Source: Cheiracanthium punctorium
Lineage: Eukaryota > Arthropoda > Arachnida > Araneae > Cheiracanthiidae
Reading direction: 5' to 3'
Assembly: GCA_038373885.1 (NCBI GenBank)
Contig: JAWZYV010013290.1
Coordinates: 248,001-312,000, forward strand
DNA length: 64,000 nt
This document shows, in pieces, positions 45,641 through 55,855 of this stretch (position 1 is the stretch's first letter; each line of letters begins with the position of its first letter). A program made the translations under genes and the position numbers. Below the pieces are notes generated by a model. That model ran no database searches. It had not been told where the DNA came from and saw only the letters and a list, made by a program, of their open reading frames with translations.

Positions 45641-46181
45641 TTAACCCTATGAGGCGCAACCCTTTCCCAATGCTGAAAAAAGGGCAGCCGTTGCCATCGC
45701 TCGACTTAACTACCAGCAAGAGGGCGGACGATCGAAACGTTCATCGCGTGACACAGATATAGAGACCCTTTTTTGACGACGTTCGTCAAAAATTTCGTCG
45801 TCAAAACTGACGACTGAAAACTGACGACTTTCGTCAAAAAAGGGTCTCTAGTTCTGTGTCACGCGATGAACGTTTCGATCGTCCGCTCTCTTGCTGGTAG
45901 TTAAGTCGAGCGATGGCAACGGCTGCCCTTTTTTCAGCATGGGGCAATCTATCCAGCTGTTCTCTCATTCTTCCATTTTTTAGTAGATGTCAGTGCTGTT
46001 AAAAATAATCGTGACCATTTTTTTACGGGAAATGACGTGCTAAAAAGTAAAGGATTCTCGTGTAGCTCTGCCACCCGCAACTCTTTTTATAGAAATCAAA
46101 TCTATTCTTCGTGACTGGCAACAGCCAAAACGTCAGAGTTGGGTGTTCCCAGAGCGGGATCACTGCGCGTTAAAGGGTTAA
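45641..46181 (-). mobile_element. TTAA MITE, family A, full copy (right arm)
   Basis: It is flanked by TTAA (45641-45644 and 46178-46181), 541 bp, with the long fold-back stem around a TTTCGTCGTCAAAACTGACG loop region. Its flanks correspond to those of 22651-22975 in the left arm. Confidence 0.85.
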
Positions 46182-46960
46182 AGCAGTTTTATAATCCATG
46201 CCATATGCATCACTACCTTTCTTGATTCGGTTTCATGAATCATAACTCGTAATAAAGATCATTTAGAAGAGATCCTGTGGTGTTCCTCTCTTCTTTTTTT
46301 TTTTTAATAATCGGTCGCCAATGTATGGGGTACACTAAACACCAGAGTGGAGACCAAGCTAAGAGAGCCTCAGAGATGATTTTCACTCGGTCTTCGGACC
46401 TAAACTGGTTTAGATTTAAGGGAATCTTGCCTGACTTTTTGAAGCGCAGTTTTCGAACATAAATCCGGTTTTGTGATTTTAGATTTCTATTAAGCCTGAA
46501 TATTTTAGTTTTCTAAATCAGTTTGAATTTTGTGGGTATCTGGCTTGGAACTAGAGCTACAGGAGTATCAATATTAGTCGTTTGAAAAGATCCGCAGTTA
46601 AAGCATTTGCTGCTGCAAGAAAATATGAAAATTAGGAAATTTCTTAAGAACATCATTTTATTTATTTATTTATGTGCATGCATTATTTATTTTTACAAAA
46701 ACTTCTTTAATGTTTCTAAAATTTATAAACGATATAGTTTTTCAGTGTTGCACCTCATATATTTTTTAAAGTTTTACAGCTTTTTTAAAGTGTTCCTGAA
46801 AACTAAAATTCCGAGTGCTAAAATTTATAAAGTTTTGTTTTAAGTGACCCTATAACTTACAACGAAATTGAAACTTTTTTTCATCACATCGCACAGTTAT
46901 GGAGGAACGTTCCTATGCATAAAGGCTAGTCTAAAAAGAAGTGAGACTCAATGTTTCATA
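46182..46960. other. outer end of right arm and unique AT-rich DNA
   Basis: Homology to the left arm fades near 46400. The 78-residue ORF at 46607-46843 is AT-rich with no support as a gene. Confidence 0.4.
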
Positions 46961-46975
46961 AATATTTTCTCGAGT

Positions 46976-46984
46976 TCTTTATTA
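46976..46984 (-). terminator. candidate polyadenylation signal
   Basis: AATAAA on the minus strand about 160 bp after the stop of the 47145-47524 exon. Confidence 0.45.
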
Positions 46985-47144
46985 TCAGATAAAATCAAAT
47001 GATATGCTAGCTAACACAAACTTTCAAACAGCAAACTTGGACAACATTCATTCAAAAGAACACAACGCTAGACAATGTAAGAGAAAACAGATATGACAGC
47101 ATGAGTTCATACTTTGACGGACGAGCCTTTACAGCGAAATAGCG

Positions 47145-47524
47145 TCACTGGAACGCTCGTGTTTCGCGCACATTGCGCTTGCTCTGGCTCCTCCCGTGAG
47201 CTCGAACAGCGTAGTATATGACGATGATCAAAATGGAGCCCCCTATAGTCCCGAACACTATCCAGAGCACCGTGGAAGAATCGTAATTCGAAAAGTAGTA
47301 GTTGTCCGACTTTGTCTTGAGCTTGTTGCGTATTCTCGAGATGGAACCGTAGTCGATGTTCTTGAGTTTGTCCTTCACCTTCCCGACCACGTTCTTCACT
47401 TTGGATTTGACTCCGTGCTGCACTCTGGCTTCCGTGTCGTTGAAGCCGACGACGGTGGAATTCGAAATTTGCTCGAGAGATGGCGCCGTCGGCGTCAGGT
47501 GTTCTGATTCCGTTGTACGATCCC
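47145..47524 (-). CDS. last exon of a type I single-pass membrane protein gene
   Basis: The exon begins after TTCTTATTTTGCAG| with two bases of a split codon and encodes about 125 residues on the minus strand. The order is: an extracellular part with two N-glycosylation sequons (NST in ISNSTVVG, NDT in GFNDTEAR); a lysine-rich, helix-prone stretch (VKSKVKNVVGKVKDKLKNID); a transmembrane segment (VLWIVFGTIGGSILIIVIYY); and a short basic cytoplasmic tail ending RETRAFQ. Base composition is clearly above the surroundings. Upstream exons were not found and would lie at higher coordinates, possibly beyond or inside the protease gene region on the other strand. The family is not recognised. A 165-residue ORF in another frame (47107-47604) is a shadow. 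Confidence 0.6.
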
Positions 47525-47714
47525 CTGCAAAATAAGAAGGAATCTGAATTTATAAAAATTCGTGTATGTAACGATCTTATGTATACCCAATTATTTCGCC
47601 TCATTCTTTCAAAGTTTTTGGATTTAAAGAAAGAGAAGTGTCCCTCTTTATTTGTTTTTATTTTGATTTTCGCCCTCCACCTCCTTGATACGCCACTGCC
47701 TCGTTATTCCGACT

Positions 47715-47998
47715 TTAACCCATTTGTGCCTGGATATTTTTGCGACTTTCTTCGATTTATACTGATAACAGAGATAATAGATACATTTCTGGCGTAAACT
47801 TCTTGAACAAGGGATGATTTCTTTTAAAATCATTATGCATAAGAATCGAACTATCAGCATCCTACTGGATCGTGTTAAAATATTTTGTACAGTTGAGGCT
47901 CGATACTCATGAATAAAGGCTAGGAAAAATAAATAACGTTTTCGACTAATAGCGAAAATGCCGTCCCAAAAAAGGGACGCTAGGCATAAATGGGTTAA
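47715..47998 (-). mobile_element. TTAA-flanked MITE, family B
   Basis: TTAACCCATTTGTGCC to GGCATAAATGGGTTAA. It lies about 190 bp upstream of the membrane protein exon, so in its intron. Confidence 0.88.
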
Positions 47999-48089
47999 AA
48001 TTTTCTCGACACTTAGGAGGAAGAAATTCTTTAACCAAGGATGTGTTTATCAAAAGAACACATGTATTTTATTTCTATGGATATAGACC

Positions 48090-48300
48090 TTAACAGCAAA
48101 TATGTCCACAAAACAGTCACTGTGACGTTACACCCAGCCAAAGTGATCACTGAGTGTCAAAAAATAGTCACATTGTGACTGGCAAATGACGTGACTTCAC
48201 TGTGTGGTCACTGTGATGCTTCATTGTGACGTTCCTGTTAAGTCATAAGATGTGAGTGTTCATTGTTGTGACTCGAAAGTGAAGACACAGTGGCCATCTT
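48090..48300. promoter_or_regulatory. cluster of GTCAC/GTGAC and TGACG motifs
   Basis: In about 200 bp the sequence repeats variants of GTCACTGTGAC, GTGATCAC, TGTGACGTT and ATGACGTGAC, at least ten GTGAC-type half sites on both strands. Half sites of this kind are bound by bZIP (CREB/ATF) or nuclear-receptor proteins, but the cluster could equally be a decayed simple repeat. It lies between the minus-strand membrane protein exon and the plus-strand protease gene. Confidence 0.3.
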
Positions 48301-50012
48301 ACCACTGATTTTTGGTATGATGGTGTCTGATTGATGGTGTCTGTTACGTTCTGTATGATTGACTCATATTTAAAAGTCAACGAATTTTAAATACGAGTCA
48401 GTTGTTACACATTTTAACTCGCAATTTCCGTAATAGTAATGAGAAAATACGATGAAGTCTGTTTTAATAAAATTTCGGAGAGTTTTGCCTGAATAAGTTT
48501 GAAAAATATATAAATTATTGAATTTTTATGAATTTGAAAATGCATTTGAATGTGTAATGTAAAAATATCTTATAAGATTATTTTTACCAGTAAAAAATAT
48601 TCAAGGAATTATTAGCCCTCTTTTTTCATGAATTTGTTTTTTAAAAACTGACTCCTAGAAAACAATTTTTGGAGCAGATTCTTTTTCTTTTTTTAGAATA
48701 GGGGCGAGTGAAGATTTCCAAAGTTTTAATTTGTATCACAATTTATTAAATTACTGAAATTTGTGAATTTGGAAATATATACCTTTAAGTAATACATCAC
48801 ACCTAGCAAGTGTTAAAGAAATTACTAGCATTTATGTATAATAAATAGATAAATAAAAATGCTCAGACTCCTAGAAAATCATATTTGAAAAAGAAGAAAA
48901 AATCCAAATATTTACCTTATATCGTAATTTAATAATAAATGTATTTTCCTCTAATTATAAAGCATGCCATTAAAATTTCTGTTTTTAAATCTAACTTCTA
49001 CAATTAGTTAACTTTAAAGAAGCTGATGCAAGTCTGAATAACCTAACGCTAGGGCATACTTCTTCCAAACAGTGGTTGCAGGGAAGGGTAATTGCATTAA
49101 AAATCAATTTTAATGTATGTTAACAAATTAACCAATTATATTTGAAAATTTTCTATTGTAGGTCCAGTTTTTAAGTACCATGAGATTTCTCTATCAATTG
49201 CCACACTCTTTAACAGCAGACACCCTTGTAGTGGACATAAATTGTGGTCCCGATGGTGTCCGCTACTGACCGTTTCTTACCTACAAATTAATATTATTTT
49301 TAGTTGTACTATGTGCTGTACTGAAGTTTTCCCGTTAACTTTAAACTATATTATTAGACTGAAAAATATAATTAAACTGCTTTTTGATTATGAAATCCTA
49401 AACTACGCGTAAATTTGTTTACTGAATACTAAGATTTCTTAACATTAAATAAGTTGATAAATAAATTACACATGAGTATAGAAATGCGATAACAATGACA
49501 TATCTAGCTCCACCAATTTCCACCCAAAAAGTGTACATCACGCATAGCAAAATAAGACGTTAGCATAGCAAATTAAGGTCGCGCTAGACCGGCATTGTCT
49601 CACTTATCCACCCCCAATAAATTAAAGAGGGTGCCTAAAAAACTGGAGCACCCCAAAAACGTCTACTTTATCCGTAATTCTCCCCCCTCCCCTCCCCACA
49701 TTATGTAAGCCTTGTTATCATCAGATTAAAAAGTTGCACTTCTTCAAGCATCCGAGAAACAGAAACTTGTAAGAATGATTTATTTAGAAGTCGCTAAACA
49801 ATATGTTGTCTGGAAATAAATCTGAATATCCCCCCCCCCTTCCGTTTCCCCTGTATTGTCTACAACAGTGTTGAATGTTTTAATATGTAAGATTGCAGAT
49901 ATATGCCGGACAGTTTTTTTTTTTCTTTTTAATCAGCGGGGTCCTAATTTCTGCTTGCACATAAATATAAAACAGACGGGGCGGTTGAATTACCAAGCCA
50001 AAGATTCCAAAC
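48300..50012. other. intergenic; protease 5' region
   Basis: AT-rich, no exon recognised. The first protease coding exon starts at 50013. A pyrimidine tract at 49913-49930 followed by AATCAG could be an acceptor for a 5' UTR exon. Confidence 0.35.
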
Positions 50013-50084
50013 ATGATGTTCTTACGAACGGTTCTGATTTTGGTTACGGCCTGGTTGGTTCTTGTGCAAGCCAGGAGCTTCAGG
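50013..50084 (+). CDS. protease exon 1: signal peptide
   Basis: ATGATG start, 24 codons, donor AGG|GTAAGT, phase 0. The hydrophobic core LRTVLILVTAWLVLV and a small-residue end VQA make a standard signal peptide. Confidence 0.85.
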
Positions 50085-50715
50085 GTAAGTTATCCATTTT
50101 TACCTTAATTACGGGAAATTTCTCGTTAAAATTTATTGAGTTTTCATTGTATTTGTGGACTATTTTTTCTGTTTTGGGATAAATCCACAATCAGTTTTTT
50201 TTTCTAATAAATATCATTAATATAGTAATATTATCATTTATTTAATTCAAAATGAGTACTGTATATTCATTTCATTGTACAACTAAAAGACTGACTTTTT
50301 CATAATATTAATAATCATAAGCGGCGAATTTCTATTTACTGGTGCTCCATTCTCGCTGGGAAGCCACTTAAAAAACTTCAGTGAGTCCGGCAACTTACCG
50401 CGTAATCACTTAAAATTTAGCAGCCATCCTAGTTTCCACTTCTTTTTGCAGAAATCGTTAATCTGCTGTGATATTTTTCTATGGAGGGGTAGATTTAAGG
50501 AAAAAACAAGTTAATATGAAAAAAAAAAAAATAAATAAAGTCAATTCCTACTTAGGTCAACAAAGAAAAATTTTATTTTAGTTACTTTTTTTAGTAATTA
50601 CAATTAATTGAATTATAATTACAATTAATATAAACATAAATAACAGTTTAAAAAAATCCATTTGAACTTGAGTAGATGATAAAAAGTATTTCATTAACGA
50701 CTGAAAATTTGAAAA

Positions 50716-50753
<38 letters not shown>

Positions 50754-53700
50754 CTATATATATATATAGGGAGAGCGTGAACTAATAGTACGAATTGGAA
50801 AAAAGATTTTGACTATTTGTAACGTACAAATTTATAACTTCAAAAAATTAGACATGCTACATTAAAAAAAAAACTGAATTCGCATACTGTAATGATTTAG
50901 GGATCCCTCAAAATCGGGGACCTGGGCATATCCCCTCTTGCCCCTGAGATAATCAGGGCCTGCTCAAAGGACTGGACTGTTTTGGGACCGCATGCGCTAA
51001 AGGGATCTAGTGTATGTAAAATCTGCATATTATTTTATTAAATCTTTGCTATTGATAACTTACGTTCAGTATTCTCTGTTTTTAAGGTTCAAACTCATAT
51101 ATTGATTGAAAAATTATGAATATAAAGTTATGGGCAAACTCTTGAATTCAGAACAGAAATTCATATTACTTTATTCATTTAATTGACTGCTATTTAACCT
51201 ACTTCTAAATTTAAAAGCGGTTGTTGGCCTCTTAATTTTTTTTATATTTTAGATTTAATTTCTAAAAAAAACCCCAATGAAGATATAAACTACCATTACT
51301 CAAAAGTAAAGAAGAAATTTGAAAAAAGCCATTCGGACTTGTCATCTTGAAGCATATTTACTTGAGTCGAAGTACAGACGGGAAGAAAATTATGAGCAAA
51401 AATAAAACAAGAAAGATAAATCATAACAAACAAATCGATAATCACATAATTAATGTACGAGGCACATTTTACTAATTGAAGGTTTATTGTGCACGGCCTT
51501 GTAAAAAAATGTAGTTTTGCATTTACTGAGATTTAATCTCCCGAGAATTTTAATCTCGGCAGCTTCTTTTACTTAACGTTGATATTTATTTCTATGACCA
51601 ATACTTGAAGAAAGAAAGCGCACGTAACACAATGTTTTTGGGAGACCTTCTATATATACTGCCTAAATTTTTTTTGCCGAAGTTTTATTTCAAGATCAAT
51701 TTTGTAATTTAAATGACCTCTCCACTGTTTTATATTAATACGAAATTACGTTTTACAGGATTTGGGAAAAGCAGCCGACGAGCCAGAAGGTAAGTAAAAA
51801 ATGTGCACATTTTTTCCTTGTCCCCTCTACTAAACAGTTTCATTGTTCAGTGCATTTAGTTTAAGCTTTGAAAAGATAAAAATGAATCACGTAAATTGTA
51901 CTACTCTAAGTTGCGGAACGTTGAAATGAAATGAAAAAGAAAGGTAAATTATGAAACACTGATTGTGGATTGACTATGAGACTGTTTCTGCACAGATGCC
52001 CAATTTACAGTTTCACCAATGCTTATTATACACAAAGAAAAGCATAACAGCGCATATACACCCTGATACAAACCCGAAGAAAAACAACAGTAAACATGAA
52101 GTAAGATAAATAACCTAATTCTGACGAACACATCGATTCTTTAAGCGTGTTCTTTTTGAAAAGCAGTCCTCGTCACAGGACTTTTTAACTGCTTTAAAAC
52201 AAACCCATGACGTTACACATGTGTAAAAAGTAATAATGCTTCTTTACTCAATGCGCTTTTAATAAATACTAATAGTAAAGTTGTATGTCTCATGCGACTT
52301 TCAGAAAAAATTAATAAGCACAAAAACTGCCTTCTCCAATGTCGGCCGAGGGGATACCTGTTTAGAGAAATATTGCAAAATTCCGCATGTTAAGCATTTC
52401 CCCCTGAGTGTTCCGTATTTGTTTGTGGCAGTTCACAGTACAGCTTGTAAAGAGACATTCTCACTTATTCTGAGTATCGCGATTGAACTGTTTAAAAAGT
52501 AGTTCAAAAGTTGCATGATTTCCATAAAGAACAGCCTGATACAAACAATACTTCCTTTAGACGTGTACTAACGCCGCAAATAATAATAATAAAACCTAGG
52601 CGCACATTTAGAGTATGATTTTGTTTGTTTCAAATACAAGCTATTCGACTGTTAATGTATTTTGTTCGAAGTTTTGTACATTTATTCCAGTGGTGGCCAA
52701 ACCTTTATCTATCATGCGCCATTTTTTTTCACGGACATGTGTAGATAAGCCGTAGAACTCAAGCACCTTTAACTTCCTTAAATTCGCGGGAACAATTGAA
52801 ATACTATATGAATAAGGCCAAGCTTTAGTTTAGGGGAGGGAAAGTAATAATGTGTGAATATGAAATTGAAATTGATGTTCTGAGAAGCCCAGAATTACAT
52901 TTAGGGATATTTGAAAAGGGATCAGAGAAAATTCGATTTTTCATGACAATCTGCTTTGGAAAACAGAGATGCCTCCTTCTATCATGGTATCATAAATAAT
53001 AAATAATAAAATATTCACGGCCCCGAAATTACTTTAGTCTTTAATCGTCTCAAAATATTAAGTAGGCACAAGGATGCAATGCACCTCTGGAAATAATCGA
53101 CTGCGCCAAGTTTGGCCACCACTGCTTCAATCTGTGTCAAAACAACAAGTAGGCACTAATATGCAATGCGTCTCTTAAAATCATCCAATGCGCCAAGTTT
53201 GGCGCATTTGGCCACCACTGCTTCAATATGTCTCCAAACAGTAAGTGGGCACAAGGATGCATTACGCCTCTTGTAATCTTCGAATGTGCCAAGTTTAGTG
53301 CATATGCCACGATTTGTCCACAACTGCTTTTCAATCTGTCTGAAAACAATAAGTAGGCACAAGGATGCAATGCGCCTCTTGAAATCATCGAATGCGCCAA
53401 AAGTCTGCTTACAGAAGGGTTTTCTTTGCAAAATTTTGAGGTTTTTTTTTCTCCCGAACCAGAGTTAGTGTCCCCCTGATAATCCCCCTGACATTGCCAT
53501 TTCCTGTACTGAGTTTCTCAATATCTTACAGATCCAGAAGATGAAGAGCTAGATCCCCGTGTCATAGGCGGAAGGAATGCCGAGGAAGGGGAGTTCCCCT
53601 GGATGGTGAGTTTTCCTGCAATGATTGTGGGGGCTGCTTAGTCCCATAAAAACAACGCATTTCCGCGCGTTCGTTTTTATGTAGCTCTACGTCATTTCGT

Positions 53701-55817
53701 TCGCTGTAGTTCGGATACAGAACGATGGTACATTCTTAAGTAGCAGGGCTTCTATCTTTGCAATTGCGCTAACTATGCGACTAACCGTTATTTGGAGGAT
53801 AAATTAAAATAATTATTCAGCTGGTTACGCAAGATTCCATTAAAAGACTGAGGGCTGTTTATGAACTTTAAAATGGTGTTAATATTATGTTTGTTGTTCC
53901 CAGAATAAATTGTAGCTGGCAGCACTCTACTTTAAAGCTCAGAGTAATTTATTCTGTGAATGATTTGTTATTAAAGAAAGAAATTGGTGCTTTGCTGATA
54001 ACATTGAAGTTCGGAACTAAATTTTACGTCTTTAAAGGTTAACTTTTCGAGACAAGTCTCATCCTAGACTTGAATACATCTTGGGTAAAAACCCGCACAT
54101 GAATTTGCTCCACTTTTATAACTGTATAAATGTACTTTTTCTGATACGATGCTAACGAGTCATTTTTGGGGGTATTTGGATGGGTTATTTGTTTATTTTT
54201 ACTCCTTTTATCCATTTTCATGACTGTTTAGTTTTATCCATTTTCAGCAAATTTACTTTTCAACTTTTCCGTAATTTAAAACCTTTACTTTTTAATAATA
54301 ATATAGTACCTTTGTTTTAACCATTGAATTTTACTCAAATAACCAAACAACCTTTCAAGATGATATCTATATAAGCTAAGTCTGCAGTTATTATCTATGT
54401 CTGGTAATATAAGTTTAAACGTGTGCTATTTTATTTAACATTTATAAAATTAAAGGCATCCGAAAGGCTGATTGAATAGTGACAATTTGTTGGGGATATG
54501 CCAACATTTTGGAAAGTCGGGGGAGGGCAGATTTATTTCGACAAAAATAAATTAAACAACTGAAGCGTGATTTTTTTTTTTACTGCAGCAAACTTAATTA
54601 CTAAATACAGATTTTCTTTCTACAGTTCTGCACACAATGTTTTTTGTAGTTTAGTCCACATTGATTTTTGCCATGATCGACTAGTATACAATTACGAAGA
54701 GCACCGAGAGATTTCTGCGCTGAAGCTGCAGATGTGTGTAATGCAGATCAATTCCACAAGTTTGAAAGCTTCATTCACGAGTACACTAATCGTAACTGAC
54801 ACTGCCGCTAAGTTCTGACGGATGTCAAATCATGGAAATGCGTGAAGTTGGCATCACTATTTGACAGTAAGTCGAAACTGTAACTGAGCCGCCATATTGC
54901 TTAGACCATTCATATTAATTTTAAATACCATGAACTATGTAAAAACCTTATTTCGCTTTTAGCCGTCTAATTACTTCGTAAAATCGTGCATCATTTATTA
55001 TTATTTAAAGGGACCGTCTAAATGCATTGGTTTAAGTATGAACAGCGGATAGCTTCATGAAAATGAAGAACTTCTGTCGCAGTTACTTCATTTCGTTCAA
55101 TGCTGAAGATAGCTGATGCCACCTCCCCGCATTCATGTATCTATGTATCAAATGATGACTTCAACTTTACAGCTTATAAGGACTTAAGTATTAGAAAATA
55201 ATCCTTAACATATATACAATACAGTTTAGCCACCGATTGGCATCCGAATGTAAAGTTGTTTTAAGGGAACAGTTTTAAAAGAAGCAGAAGTTACAATTAC
55301 AATAGCGTTTTACATTTAAAATAAAGAGGGGGTGAGTTCTACATTTCTCCTCCCTTACAGGGAGGGCAGAAAACCTCCTGTTGGCCTGCAATTTCTATAT
55401 TTTGAAACTAGTTCTGAGGAGGAGTAGTAACAAATTTATTTTCTGTCCCCTGCAGGTATCCCTACATTACAAAGGCAGATTCATCTGCAGTGCCTTCCTG
55501 GTCACTCCCAAAGTCTTGATGACAGCTGCCCACTGCGTTGTTTTGTAAGTTTTCACACATTCCATGTCTTGTTAATAGAAAGAAAATTGAATTAAGCACC
55601 AACGTTACAAGGAAAGCATCTTCACCATGGCAACTTCGATCCAACACGAAAAAGCTATTAGTTTTATAGTATACTGAACAAACAGTACAAGATATAGAAT
55701 ATTTCGACGAAACTATGGAGTGATCAAAAAGTCCGTAAGAACTTAAAAGTTCATTAAAAGAGAACAAATAATGATATAAAATAGCAGTTTGCACAAATAG
55801 GTTTAGACGGTTGATCG

Positions 55818-55855
<38 letters not shown>

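Larger units (their letters stand above)
33530..46400 (+). repeat. right arm of the giant imperfect palindrome
   Basis: Reverse-complement partner of 22420-33529. It is longer than the left arm because of insertions in the intron of palindrome gene B (TIR elements and a triple tandem repeat at 35.2-38.6 kb), a palindromic MITE at 42843-43039, a family B MITE at 44351-44634 and a local duplication at 40.2-40.8 kb. Confidence 0.88.

Noticed and set aside
22420..46400. Idea that the palindrome is a simple assembly fold-back error
   Set aside because: Arms differ by many substitutions and by clean one-sided transposon insertions, which an error of assembly would not create.
47107..47604. 165-residue minus-strand ORF
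   Set aside because: It reads through a strong splice acceptor at 47525 and overlaps the frame with a transmembrane segment and sequons.
53035..53430. Possible CRISPR-like array (regular repeats)
   Set aside because: The repeats are degenerate and of uneven spacing in an intron of an animal gene; there are no unique spacers of constant length and no cas genes.
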